The notes under the pieces were generated by a model, which worked only from the letters and a program-made list of their open reading frames with translations, was not told the origin of the DNA and ran no database searches. The position numbers and the translations under genes were made by a program. A DNA stretch of 64,000 nucleotides, taken from assembly GCA_021781615.1 (NCBI GenBank), contig JAJXWM010000001.1:1-64000 (forward strand). Direction: 5' to 3'. Origin of the DNA: Pseudomonadota bacterium. GTDB taxonomy: Bacteria; Pseudomonadota; Gammaproteobacteria; UBA9339. Shown here in pieces: positions 1 to 8,485 of this stretch (the first letter of the stretch is position 1; every line of letters begins with the position of its first letter).

Positions 1-2
1 GC

Positions 3-227
3 TCTCTTTTTACGGTAAAACGTTCACAAGGAAACTTACCAAGAAAAATTGCAATTTATTTGGCTGCAGGATTATCCGGCAAAAAACTTGGTTTGATTGC
101 AAATTTTTTCAAAAAAACCAGTGCCACAGGAATTTCACAAATAATATTACGAACTAACAAGCTCAAGACCGGCAATCATACCATTGATAGTGATATCACA
201 AATTTAAATAAATCAATCCTGCAATAA
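3..227 (+). CDS. REP-associated transposase, C-terminal end (partial)
   Basis: An open frame enters from the left edge and stops at 227, giving 74 residues. It reads like the DnaA-C-like helix-turn-helix tail found behind the Y1 transposase domain of REP-associated tyrosine transposases: the stretch PRKIAIYLAAGLSGKKLGLI followed by a second helix with ATGISQIILR. That family mobilises or maintains REP palindromes, and a tandem palindromic repeat lies 70 bp downstream, which fits. The catalytic HUH/Tyr domain would lie outside the window, so activity cannot be judged. A free-standing DnaA-like fragment is the alternative. Confidence 0.55.
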   Translation, partial: SLFTVKRSQGNLPRKIAIYLAAGLSGKKLGLIANFFKKTSATGISQIILRTNKLKTGNHTIDSDITNLNKSILQ

Positions 228-294
228 AAGGCATGACCAAGACATTTCTTAAAAAAATCTGTCGATCGTAATTTTAAATTATAAATTACATCCT

Positions 295-358
295 TTGTCG
301 TTTGTCAGGACCTGGCACCGGACCCTTTTGTCGTTTGTCAGGACCTGGCACCGGACCC
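295..358. repeat. Tandem REP-like repeat, 2 x 31 bp
   Basis: Two identical 31-bp units begin at 295 and 328 (period 33). Each contains the core GTCAGGACCTGGCACCGGAC, which can fold partly on itself. The position directly downstream of a REP-associated transposase tail suggests these are its cognate repeats; that link is inference. Confidence 0.7.
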
Positions 359-543
359 TGCTTATTCGCGTGATTCATACCAGCCAAACGTGACCACATA
401 CCTCGAAGAAAAAACTATGCAGAGTTCTTAATCAAGCGCTATACTTCAAATGAAAAAGATAGATTTTGGATCACCTCTGGGAGCTATCGGATAAAAAAAC
501 ATTTTTAAACTGTTTGATTTATATAATATTAAAAACCATAACT

Positions 544-2460
544 ATGAAAATAAAAATAGCAGCATTGATGTGCTTTCTATTTCTAAGCTTAAGCTTTATT
601 TTAGTCTTGCAACCTGCTTATGCAAGTGAGAGCGACCAAAAAGAAGATTTAACCCTGATTTTTTCTGACTACCTGGATAAACTGCGAGTAAATTGCGCTT
701 TCCAACTCGAGGATTTTACTGAGATTAAGCGGGCGCTTGAAGATAACCCTCCCCACCTTACAAACCCAATATCGAGAGAAGCAGCTCTAGCATTAACCAC
801 TTGCTACCCATATTGGGATAATTTTAATCAAATAATCGAGATCGCAACTCCCGAACGTATTGATTATCAAAAAACCTACGCTGAAGTAAAACAAATGATC
901 AGCCAAATCAGAAAAAATACAGAATATCAAGAAGAAGCACACGTAAAAACTGCAAGCATTAACCTTGAAATGGATTTTGTAGATATTCCAAAAGGAAAAT
1001 ACGACAATAAACTTATTGGCACTTTTGAAATATCTGGCGATATCGCTATCCAAACCACACCAGTAACGCAGTATCAATGGGCAAAGATTATGGGTAATAA
1101 TCCCTCCTTTTTCAAGACCGGTGAAGATTCCCGTAACGTAGAAATTAATGGCCAACAAATAGAGATGTGTCCAAATAAGCCAGTTGAAAGTATCTCACGG
1201 GAAGATATCACCAAATTCATCGAAACATTAAATAAGCAAGATAATATTTATGAATATCAACTAGCATCAACCATAGAATATTTGGCTGTTATTGGAGATA
1301 GTACACAAATGGCAGGTTCTTATTGTTTAAATAAAAAAGAAACCTGCCCTGTTACGTCAAATAGTTACTTTTATCTTAATGATGAGCGAATATATTCACT
1401 CCTAGATAACGTGTTAGAGCTTACAAGAGATAAAGCGAAAGACGATGACTCACTGCTAGTATTATTTGGCCGTTCATATCAGTCTATTTATTACATCCCA
1501 ACCAAATTAACTGATGTAGCTAAGCCGTTCTATATTTATAAAAACCCAGGGGATAATTTTATAGGCTTTAGATTAATCCGTTATAAAAAAGGTAAAGCTA
1601 ATCAAACGAACAACTCTTATAACACATTGTGGGATGACGCACTCCCTGAGGTAAATCTGGTAGACCATGATCACAAAACCTCGTTAATGCGTGCAATAGA
1701 ACATAGTGATATAGCGGCGGTTAAGCTGCTTCTTGACTATAACGCTGATACAAGCCTAAAAGATAAATGGGGAACAACTGCCTTGATGCAGATTTCTGGA
1801 ATTCTACCCAAGACAACTTCTGAACAACTAGTAAAGATGCTCGTCAGTAAAGGCGCTGATGTAAATCTGCAAGACCATAATGGCCAAACCGCTCTAGTGA
1901 GAGCAACACAAGGTAGCGATATAACAATGGTTGAGCTGCTTCTTGATCATAACCCTGATACAAGCCTAAAAGATAAATGGGGAAAAACTGCCTTGATGTA
2001 TGCTTCTGGGCATTCTAGGCATCCTTCTGGAATTCGAGACCACCATACAACTCCTGAAGACCTAGTAAAGATGCTCGTCAGTAAAGGCGCTGATGTAAAT
2101 CTGCTAGACAATAGTGACTGGACCGCTCTAATTCATGCAATAACAAACGGTAACATAATGGCGGTTAAACTGCTTCTTGACCATAACGCTGATACAAACC
2201 TAAAAGATCCAAGTGGAAAAACTGCCTTGATGTATGCTTCTGGACTTCGAGACCATACAGCTGCTGAAGACCTAGTAAAGATGCTCGTCAGTAAAGGCGC
2301 TGATGTAAATCAGGCAGACTATGTTGCCCGCAAAACCGCTCTAGTGTATGCAACAGAATGTGGCAATACAAAAGTAGTTAAGTGGCTTCTTGATAATGGC
2401 GCCATCGACAATTCTGCTATGGGCGCCATATCTAGGTTTTTTAAAAAGATATTTGGATAA
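544..2460 (+). CDS. Secreted FGE/SUMF1-like and ankyrin-repeat protein
   Basis: The ATG at 544 is preferred to an upstream in-frame start at 466 because it opens directly onto a Sec signal peptide (MKIKIAALMCFLFLSLSF, then LQPAYAS). The product is 638 residues. Residues about 140-365 resemble a degenerate formylglycine-generating-enzyme (SUMF1) domain: TTPVTQYQWAKIMGNNPSFF, PVESISREDI, and a closing GFRLIR. The WEW and GGSW core motifs are missing, so catalysis is doubtful. Residues about 375-625 are ankyrin repeats (LLLDYNADTSLKDKWG, LVKMLVSKGADVN), several nearly identical at DNA level, which suggests recent expansion. An exported ankyrin protein in this setting may act on host proteins; that is inference. 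No Shine-Dalgarno site is obvious. Confidence 0.8.
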   Translation: MKIKIAALMCFLFLSLSFILVLQPAYASESDQKEDLTLIFSDYLDKLRVNCAFQLEDFTEIKRALEDNPPHLTNPISREAALALTTCYPYWDNFNQIIEIATPERIDYQKTYAEVKQMISQIRKNTEYQEEAHVKTASINLEMDFVDIPKGKYDNKLIGTFEISGDIAIQTTPVTQYQWAKIMGNNPSFFKTGEDSRNVEINGQQIEMCPNKPVESISREDITKFIETLNKQDNIYEYQLASTIEYLAVIGDSTQMAGSYCLNKKETCPVTSNSYFYLNDERIYSLLDNVLELTRDKAKDDDSLLVLFGRSYQSIYYIPTKLTDVAKPFYIYKNPGDNFIGFRLIRYKKGKANQTNNSYNTLWDDALPEVNLVDHDHKTSLMRAIEHSDIAAVKLLLDYNADTSLKDKWGTTALMQISGILPKTTSEQLVKMLVSKGADVNLQDHNGQTALVRATQGSDITMVELLLDHNPDTSLKDKWGKTALMYASGHSRHPSGIRDHHTTPEDLVKMLVSKGADVNLLDNSDWTALIHAITNGNIMAVKLLLDHNADTNLKDPSGKTALMYASGLRDHTAAEDLVKMLVSKGADVNQADYVARKTALVYATECGNTKVVKWLLDNGAIDNSAMGAISRFFKKIFG

Positions 2461-2494
2461 CTTACAAAAGCGTAAATTACTACATATCCAAGGA

Positions 2495-2578
2495 TTAAAA
2501 AATAGTGATTTTATTTTTTTTGAAATTGGCTATCCTCTCGTAAACCTCGTCAATCTTCTCTCTGGTAATCGCTCCACT
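2495..2578 (-). pseudogene. Detached C-terminal tail of the GH3 gene
   Basis: These 28 codons follow the TAA at 2579-2581 in the same frame. They encode SGAITREKIDEVYERIANFK and a few more residues, which is what the last helix of GH3 proteins looks like (compare SGxIxxxRIDxSxxRIxxLK). One change in the stop codon (for example AAA or CAA to TAA) would explain the truncation. Loss of only this tail may or may not abolish activity. Confidence 0.7.
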
Positions 2579-3862
2579 TTAGATCATACTGGCAAGAGCG
2601 GTAATAACTTCACCTGTTTTATCAATCTTATTATTGGCAATTATAAATATATCAACCCCAGCGTTTACTGCTTTTTCTAAAACAACCTTTAAAGGATACT
2701 GCTTTTCAATAGCACCCATGGTCATATCATCAGAAACAACCAATCCTTTAAATCCCATTTCGTTCCTTAGCAAGTCGGTCAAGGTTTTTTTCGACATCGT
2801 TCCAGGACACCAAGTAGCATGGTCATCGATCGCGCCAGCCTTACACTGCGACCGATCAATATTTCCATTAATAACATGCGTAGTCATAACAATATCGCGG
2901 TAACCATCCTTAATTAGAGTATAATATGGCTCTAACTCAATATCGCGACGATAGGTTTTAGTAACATCAACCAAACCATCGTGACTATCACCAGCGGAAC
3001 TACCGTGGCCAGGAAAATGTTTTAAAGTTGCTATAATCCCATTTCCGTTAAAAGCCCGGATGAATTGCCGCGCCTGATCAACAACTATCCTTGAATCAGA
3101 AGAAAAACTTCTTCCCAAGCCGCCAATAATTGGGTTAGACGGATTAACATTTACATCCACCACTGGTGCAAAATTCAGGTTGAAATGCATGGCAAAAATC
3201 TCTTCTGCCAATGTTTTAGCATAAGAGTAAGTTTCTTGAACAGCATCGCTCGCTATCTCATTACAACTATCAGGCATTACCATACCAAACAAACTCTTAA
3301 CCACACCTCTTACAGAACCACCCCCCTTCTCCTCTTTAGCTCCTAATGCTTGTGGCACTAAAGTTCGCACTGGGAATCCCTGAGCGGCAGGCATCCGATC
3401 AACACGTCCGCCTTCTTGATCAACACTAATAAATAGTGGCAATAACGGCAGTCCCTGCTCTTTTCTCACTTCACTATTGTAATCTTGTAGATCTTGGTTT
3501 AATTTCGCTAATTGCACTGGCCCTGAAATGTTACGATCGCGAAGAAGCTCTTCAGTTTTTGCATCACGGAGAGGCTGGTTAAATAAAATAACTCCCCCAA
3601 CATAATCCTCGGCAATATGCTTTGCTATCGGAGAGCTTCTATCAAATTTCGTACCGTGGCTATCGCTCCACAAAACCTTTCCCTTCTCATCTTGAGAAAA
3701 TCCGCCAAAACCAATAATAAGCATTTGCCCTATTTTTTTGCACAGTTCTTTGCTTTCTTTGCTTTCCCCCAATATTTTTTGACATGATGAAACATTACCA
3801 AGAACCTGGCCGCTTAAAAAAACACAAACTATTATTAATAACAAGCCGACATTTTTATACAT
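2579..3862 (-). CDS. Exported GH3 beta-N-acetylhexosaminidase-like protein, C-terminus cut by a stop
   Basis: Family 3 glycoside hydrolase of the NagZ type, expected to release N-acetylglucosamine from muropeptides. The family signatures are present: SVDQEGGRVDR (about residues 147-157), KHFPGHG followed by DSHDGL, and VSDDMTMGAI carrying the nucleophile Asp. Unlike typical cytosolic NagZ (about 340 residues) it has an N-terminal signal segment (GLLLIIVCVFLSGQVLG) and an insert near residues 170-210, and is 427 residues long. It therefore probably acts in the periplasm or outside. The frame stops at 2579, but codons below it continue for 28 more triplets to a TAA at 2495 and encode a normal GH3 tail (SGAITREKIDEVYERIANFK). 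The ATG overlaps the alkD stop as TAATG and has a GGGGAG ribosome site. Confidence 0.85.
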   Translation of the reverse strand: MYKNVGLLLIIVCVFLSGQVLGNVSSCQKILGESKESKELCKKIGQMLIIGFGGFSQDEKGKVLWSDSHGTKFDRSSPIAKHIAEDYVGGVILFNQPLRDAKTEELLRDRNISGPVQLAKLNQDLQDYNSEVRKEQGLPLLPLFISVDQEGGRVDRMPAAQGFPVRTLVPQALGAKEEKGGGSVRGVVKSLFGMVMPDSCNEIASDAVQETYSYAKTLAEEIFAMHFNLNFAPVVDVNVNPSNPIIGGLGRSFSSDSRIVVDQARQFIRAFNGNGIIATLKHFPGHGSSAGDSHDGLVDVTKTYRRDIELEPYYTLIKDGYRDIVMTTHVINGNIDRSQCKAGAIDDHATWCPGTMSKKTLTDLLRNEMGFKGLVVSDDMTMGAIEKQYPLKVVLEKAVNAGVDIFIIANNKIDKTGEVITALASMI

Positions 3863-4584
3863 TATTTTCTCCCCTGGATTTTCCCGCGCAAATAAGACAA
3901 ACGCATTTTTTGTGGAAATCGTTCAATCGCATACCGCAACATGGTACGCGGCATGCGGCAATAATATCTGGCTAAAAAATCATTTAAAACATTAAAATCA
4001 TGCTTGCCAACCTCTCGCAGTGCCCAGCCAGCAGCTTTATGAATCAAATCCTCTTCATCACGTAATAACTTTCTTGCCAGCCGCAGAGTCTCTTTTAAAA
4101 AGCCATTACGAATAAAATATAAAGTTGATACAATGGCTATACGCCGCTGCCATAAATTTTCCGAAACAACCAATTTATGCAAAAAATCTTTCTTTTTATC
4201 TAACAGATGGGCGCCGACAATATAAGGAGCGCTTAAATCAACCAAGTCCCAATTGTTAATTCCTGAACTATTAGCAAAATAAAAAGCGAAAATCTTTTCT
4301 TGCTGCAAAAAATCAGCTTTTTTATATTGCAAAACTAAAACTAGCAGCGCGAGCAACCGCTCTTCATGCAACTTAGAAGCGAGCAGGGGACCTAATTCGT
4401 TAAAAGTTACCTCCTGATAATACCTTTTGGCTAAACTTCTTTGTGCGGGCACAACTATTCCCAAAAATTTATCGCCGTACCCATATTCACCCTTGCCCGT
4501 CTTAAAAAATCGCCGTAAAGACACAGCTTTAGCAGGGTCAGCAAATTCATGTAAATCACTTCGAATCTTTTTCAGTAAACTCAT
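3862..4584 (-). CDS. AlkD-like DNA alkylation repair glycosylase
   Basis: A HEAT-repeat protein of 240 residues matching the AlkD family, which excises N3- and N7-alkylated purines without base flipping. Recognisable parts are GYGDKFLGIVVPAQR near the N-terminus, NNWDLVDLSAPYIVG (the catalytic-face Trp and Asp) and LWQRRIAIVST (conserved Arg). The ATG at 4584 is chosen because GAGG lies five bases upstream; the in-frame TTG at 4596 lies on that ribosome site. The stop overlaps the next gene's ATG as TAATG, so the two genes are probably translationally coupled although unrelated in function. Confidence 0.85.
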   Translation of the reverse strand: MSLLKKIRSDLHEFADPAKAVSLRRFFKTGKGEYGYGDKFLGIVVPAQRSLAKRYYQEVTFNELGPLLASKLHEERLLALLVLVLQYKKADFLQQEKIFAFYFANSSGINNWDLVDLSAPYIVGAHLLDKKKDFLHKLVVSENLWQRRIAIVSTLYFIRNGFLKETLRLARKLLRDEEDLIHKAAGWALREVGKHDFNVLNDFLARYYCRMPRTMLRYAIERFPQKMRLSYLRGKIQGRK

Positions 4585-4660
4585 AACAAACCTCAAAAAT
4601 TTTGTTATACTTACACCGCATTCTAAACTAATAAACCATAATTAAAAAGTAGGAGCCAAT

Positions 4661-5074
4661 ATGTCTCAAAACGCCGAACTTATGGCAAAAAAAGCTTGTG
4701 AAGCAATGCAAAATGCCTATGCCCCATATTCTAAATATAAAGTTGGCGCCTGCGTCGAAGCAGAAGATGGCACACTTTTTACCGGTTGTAATGTAGAAAA
4801 TGCTTCTTATGGACTAACTAACTGCGCCGAACGATCGGCTATTTTTGCTTTGATCTCTTCCGGCAAAAGAAAAATTAAGGCGCTTGCCGTCGTCGGCTCT
4901 GGCGATGAACTATGCACGCCTTGTGGCGCCTGTCGCCAAGTAATCAGAGAATTTGCCATACCCGATGCGCCAATATATCTTTGTGATCCGCGCACAGAAA
5001 AGGTTATAGAAACAACCAATATCAAAACACTGCTGCCAAAATCTTTTGGTCCAGAATTTCTCGAAAACAAGTAA
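4661..5074 (+). CDS. cdd: Cytidine deaminase
   Basis: Deaminates cytidine and deoxycytidine to uridine and deoxyuridine in the cytosol. At 137 residues this is the short homotetrameric form. The zinc site is complete: NCAERSAIF supplies Cys and the catalytic Glu, and PCGACRQV supplies two more Cys. A clear AGGAG ribosome site precedes the ATG. It is first in a co-directional cluster with a purine nucleoside phosphorylase (24-bp gap) and deoC, a standard nucleoside-salvage grouping. Confidence 0.95.
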   Translation: MSQNAELMAKKACEAMQNAYAPYSKYKVGACVEAEDGTLFTGCNVENASYGLTNCAERSAIFALISSGKRKIKALAVVGSGDELCTPCGACRQVIREFAIPDAPIYLCDPRTEKVIETTNIKTLLPKSFGPEFLENK

Positions 5075-5098
5075 TAAAATATAACCAAAGGAAAAATC

Positions 5099-5959
5099 AT
5101 GCCTGAAGCAACCATTAACATCAAAAAATGTGCAGCGATTATTGGAAAAATCATGCCTGGTTTTAAACCAAAAATAGCAATTATTCTTGGCTCTGGATTA
5201 GGCGCCGTATCTAAACAAATCGAGAACGCCAAACAAATAGATTATAAAGATCTTCCTGATTTTCATGTAACCGACATCGTCGGGCACTCTAAAAAAATGC
5301 ATTTAGGTATATTAAAAGGGGTTCCGGTAGTTTGTCTCGAGGGACGCACCCATCTTTACGAAGGAATAACTAAAAGCATTGAATCAATAAAAACCATAAT
5401 TAGAACCCTAAAAGTAATTGGCTGCGAAATACTGCTGACAACCAACGCCGTCGGATCATTACGAGTTGAACATGGACCAGGGAGCTTAATGGTAATTGAA
5501 GATCATATTAATTACACCTGCCAAAACCCGCTGATGGGTCCAAACAATGATGAATTCGGCGAACGGTTTGTTTCAATGGACAACGCTTACGATAAAGATC
5601 TCCGCCAAAAAATATCAACCATTGCTCAAAAACTAAATATACCGATCAGCTCTGGAGTTTATATTGCCACCTCTGGCCCAACCTTTGAAACTCACGCCGA
5701 AATAAGAATGTTTCAAATACTGGGCGGGCATGCAGTTGGGATGTCAACCGCACCAGAGACAATTGTCGCCAGACACTGCGGATTAAAAGTGGCTTCAGTT
5801 TGCGCCATCACTAATCTGGGCGCTGGCTTAAGCAACGAGATCGTTACCCATGAAGCAACTTTAGACGGCGCAAAAATTGCAACCGGACATTTAACTAAAC
5901 TTTTTTTAGCAGTTATCCCCGAAATAGCAAAACAAAATGGGGCAGGGGGTACAATCTAA
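5099..5959 (+). CDS. Purine nucleoside phosphorylase (trimeric, PunA/XapA type)
   Basis: Phosphorolyses purine (deoxy)nucleosides to the base and (deoxy)ribose-1-phosphate. At 286 residues it matches the trimeric class: ILGSGLGAV (phosphate loop), GHSKKMHLGIL, CLEGRTHLYEG, TNAVGSL, SGVYIATSGPTFETHAE and a late ITNLGAGLS. An AAAGGAAAA ribosome site precedes the ATG. The stop overlaps the deoC start as TAATG, so the sugar product and the aldolase are made together. A phosphopentomutase (deoB), needed to link the two reactions, is not in the window. Confidence 0.92.
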   Translation: MPEATINIKKCAAIIGKIMPGFKPKIAIILGSGLGAVSKQIENAKQIDYKDLPDFHVTDIVGHSKKMHLGILKGVPVVCLEGRTHLYEGITKSIESIKTIIRTLKVIGCEILLTTNAVGSLRVEHGPGSLMVIEDHINYTCQNPLMGPNNDEFGERFVSMDNAYDKDLRQKISTIAQKLNIPISSGVYIATSGPTFETHAEIRMFQILGGHAVGMSTAPETIVARHCGLKVASVCAITNLGAGLSNEIVTHEATLDGAKIATGHLTKLFLAVIPEIAKQNGAGGTI

Positions 5960-6627
5960 TGCCCGACCTCGCAAGCCTTATTGATCACACCATGTTAAAA
6001 CCAGAAACCACTGAGGCTGAGCTGATCAAAGCTTGCGAAGAAGCTAAAAAATATAATTTCGCCACAGTGTGTGTCCGACCCAACCATATTTCCTTGGTGG
6101 CAAAACTATTAGAAAATAGTCAAGTAAAGCCCATTACTGTTATTAGCTTTCCGCTGGGCTCCGATACATCGCAAGCCAAAGCGCTTGCAACAAAAGAAGC
6201 AATCTTTGCCGGCGCAAAAGAGATCGACATGGTAATTAATATTGATGCTCTAAAATCTAAAAACTACAAACTAGTTTATAATGACATAGCCGAAGTCGTT
6301 GTAGCCGCATCGCCTTATACAGTTAAAGTTATTATTGAAGCCACCAATCTTACTAATGACGAAAAAATAGCTGCTTGTGTCTTAGCAAAAGCGGCAGGCG
6401 CGCACTTTGTAAAAACTTCAACCGGCTTTGGGAGTGGCGGCGCCACCGTAGAAGACGTTGCATTAATGAGAAGAGTGGTCGGAAAAGACATGAAAGTTAA
6501 AGCTTCGGGCGGTATTCGCACCAAAGAAGATGCAGAAAAAATGATCGCTGCGGGCGCCGATCGAATTGGCGCTTCAGCAAGCGTGGCGGTGGTAACTGGA
6601 AAAAAAGAAAACCCCTCCAATTACTAA
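5959..6627 (+). CDS. deoC: Deoxyribose-phosphate aldolase
   Basis: Splits 2-deoxyribose-5-phosphate into glyceraldehyde-3-phosphate and acetaldehyde. The 222-residue protein has the family landmarks: LIDHTMLKPE at the start, EIDMVINIDALK, the Schiff-base Lys in HFVKTSTGFGSGGAT and the second Lys in VKASGGIR. Its ATG overlaps the phosphorylase stop. tpiA follows 216 bp downstream on the same strand, so the triose phosphate made here can enter glycolysis directly. Confidence 0.95.
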   Translation: MPDLASLIDHTMLKPETTEAELIKACEEAKKYNFATVCVRPNHISLVAKLLENSQVKPITVISFPLGSDTSQAKALATKEAIFAGAKEIDMVINIDALKSKNYKLVYNDIAEVVVAASPYTVKVIIEATNLTNDEKIAACVLAKAAGAHFVKTSTGFGSGGATVEDVALMRRVVGKDMKVKASGGIRTKEDAEKMIAAGADRIGASASVAVVTGKKENPSNY

Positions 6628-6843
6628 CCAGCAGCTAGGAGAACTTTTTTATAAGATGGCCAATGTCCAGCTTAATATCTGGCAGCGCTTTTTGCTATTC
6701 AATATCATGCTAAATTGATATAATGTGTTTTGATATGAAAACTCAAAATTTTCTTTTGGTATTTTTTTTTCTTAATGGCCCAGCTTACAGTACCATTATG
6801 CAATGCTGGATCTAAAATGTATGTAAACAATAGGGGTAAAAAC

Positions 6844-7590
6844 ATGAGAACACCGATCATCGCTGGCAACTGGAAATTAAATAAAACTATTGGCGAAGCA
6901 TTAGAGCTTGCCAAAACATTGCAACAAGGGCTACCAACAACAAAATTTGAAATAGTTGTTGCTCCATCATATATCGCTATTAATAAAGTAGCAGACTTTT
7001 TAAAAAATTCCCCGATTAAAGTGAGCGCGCAAGATATGTTTTGGGAAGACACCGGTGCTTTTACGGGCACAGTTTCTGCGCCAATGATCAAAGACGCGGG
7101 AGCCAAATATGTAATTATTGGCCACTCAGAAAGACGCCAATTTTTCAGCGAAACTGACGAGACTGTAAATAAAAAGATCAAGGCGGCATTAAAGCACGAT
7201 CTTACCCCCATTTTTTGTGTTGGTGAAACTTTGGCCGAGAGAGAGGCGGGGAAAATAAACGCCGTTATTACCACGCAGCTTGATGGCGGTTTACGCGATT
7301 TAACCGCAAACGATCTAGCTAAAATAGTTGTCGCCTATGAACCAGTATGGGCAATTGGCACCGGTAAAACCGCCACCCCAGAACAAGCCGAAGAGGTACA
7401 TGTATTAATCCGTGAAACCCTTGCTAAAAAATTCGGTGATACCGCAAATAAGGTGAGCATTTTATACGGTGGCAGCGTAAAGCCAAGTAACAGCAAAGAG
7501 CTTTTATCAAAACCAAACATCGATGGCGCGCTGGTGGGCGGTGCAAGCTTAAAAGCAGAAGACTTTCTTGGCATTATTAAAAACGCTTAA
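6844..7590 (+). CDS. tpiA: Triosephosphate isomerase
   Basis: Interconverts dihydroxyacetone phosphate and glyceraldehyde-3-phosphate. The start at 6844 is chosen over an in-frame upstream ATG at 6775 because the protein family begins at (P)IIAGNWKLN and a TAGGGG ribosome site lies just before it. The product is 248 residues, the usual length. Active-site motifs are intact: NWKLNKT (Lys), IGHSERR (His), VAYEPVWAIGTGKTATPEQ (catalytic Glu and loop 6) and YGGSVKPSN. It sits between the deoxynucleoside cluster and kdsB, with 216 bp to deoC, so it may have its own promoter. Confidence 0.96.
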   Translation: MRTPIIAGNWKLNKTIGEALELAKTLQQGLPTTKFEIVVAPSYIAINKVADFLKNSPIKVSAQDMFWEDTGAFTGTVSAPMIKDAGAKYVIIGHSERRQFFSETDETVNKKIKAALKHDLTPIFCVGETLAEREAGKINAVITTQLDGGLRDLTANDLAKIVVAYEPVWAIGTGKTATPEQAEEVHVLIRETLAKKFGDTANKVSILYGGSVKPSNSKELLSKPNIDGALVGGASLKAEDFLGIIKNA

Positions 7591-7605
7591 CCTGCAAATA
7601 AAAAG

Positions 7606-7634
7606 ATCATGGGGCCAGAATCCGACCCCATGAT
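7606..7634 (+). terminator. Hairpin after tpiA, possibly REP-like
   Basis: A perfect 9-bp inverted repeat, ATCATGGGG and CCCCATGAT, encloses an 11-base loop and is followed by a short T-containing stretch. Its place 15 bp past the tpiA stop suits a transcription terminator. The GGCCAGAATCCGACC core also resembles repeats seen with REP-type transposases, so this may be a REP used as a terminator. Confidence 0.5.
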
Positions 7635-7662
7635 TTAATAATCATTTAGTTCGAATAAATAT

Positions 7663-8397
7663 ATGAATATACTTTGCGTCATCCCCAGCAGAATTGGTTC
7701 TACTAGACTCGCGCGTAAACCATTATTACCAATCCAAGGCAAACCAATGATTCAAATGGTTTATGAAAATGCCAGTCGATGCAAAATCCTATCCAAAGTT
7801 GTGGTAGCAACAGACAGCGAAGAGATTGCCGCCGTAATCAAAAATTGTGGCGGTAACGTAGAGCTAACCGACATCAATCTACAAACCGGCTCCGATAGAG
7901 TAGCCGCGGTTGCCCAAAAATATCCGGAAGCTAATATCGTAATAAACCTGCAAGGCGATGGTCCATTTATAACCCCAAAAATGCTAGAGCAGCTAGTTGC
8001 CCCGTATTTAGCAGGGGAGCGCCCGGAAATGACAACTTTGGCACACGAACTAGACCTGCAGGAAGAATTTAATAATCCGGGCGTGGTTAAGGTAATTACT
8101 GATTTACAAGGCAATGCGCTTTATTTTTCTCGCGCACCGATTCCATATCTTCGAAATCACCCCCCCAAAATTTTACCCGTTTATCACCATATAGGTCTTT
8201 ATGCTTTCCAACGGGACTTTCTTCTTCATTACACGACGCTTGCACAAACACCGCTGGAATTAACCGAAGCCTTAGAACAACTACGAGCATTAGAACATGG
8301 TTATCGTATCCGCGTTTGCCTAACTGAAGGAAAAACACTTGAAATAGACACGGCGGAAGATCTTGTCAAAGCACAAGATTTCAAAATATTAACGTAA
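7663..8397 (+). CDS. kdsB: 3-deoxy-manno-octulosonate cytidylyltransferase
   Basis: Activates Kdo to CMP-Kdo for lipid A-core assembly. The 244-residue sequence begins CVIPSRIGSTRLARKPL, the nucleotide-binding start of the family, and has VVVATDSEEI, TGSDRVA, YFSRAPIPYLR and HIGLYAF. The usual QGDEP motif reads QGDGPF here: the acidic residue is replaced by Gly, an oddity in an otherwise orthodox enzyme. The gene shows that the organism makes Kdo-containing LPS, in line with waaC further on. Confidence 0.93.
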   Translation: MNILCVIPSRIGSTRLARKPLLPIQGKPMIQMVYENASRCKILSKVVVATDSEEIAAVIKNCGGNVELTDINLQTGSDRVAAVAQKYPEANIVINLQGDGPFITPKMLEQLVAPYLAGERPEMTTLAHELDLQEEFNNPGVVKVITDLQGNALYFSRAPIPYLRNHPPKILPVYHHIGLYAFQRDFLLHYTTLAQTPLELTEALEQLRALEHGYRIRVCLTEGKTLEIDTAEDLVKAQDFKILT

Positions 8398-8485
8398 ATC
8401 CCCCAGTCCGTCGCATAAATTAAATGTCCTCCCCATGTATTTATATTTAGACTTTTAATATATTGGCTGTAATTTCCTCGGCTAA

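Noticed and set aside
1-2460. Start of the FGE/ankyrin protein at 466
   Set aside because: The extra 26 residues would bury the signal peptide; 544 is the better start.
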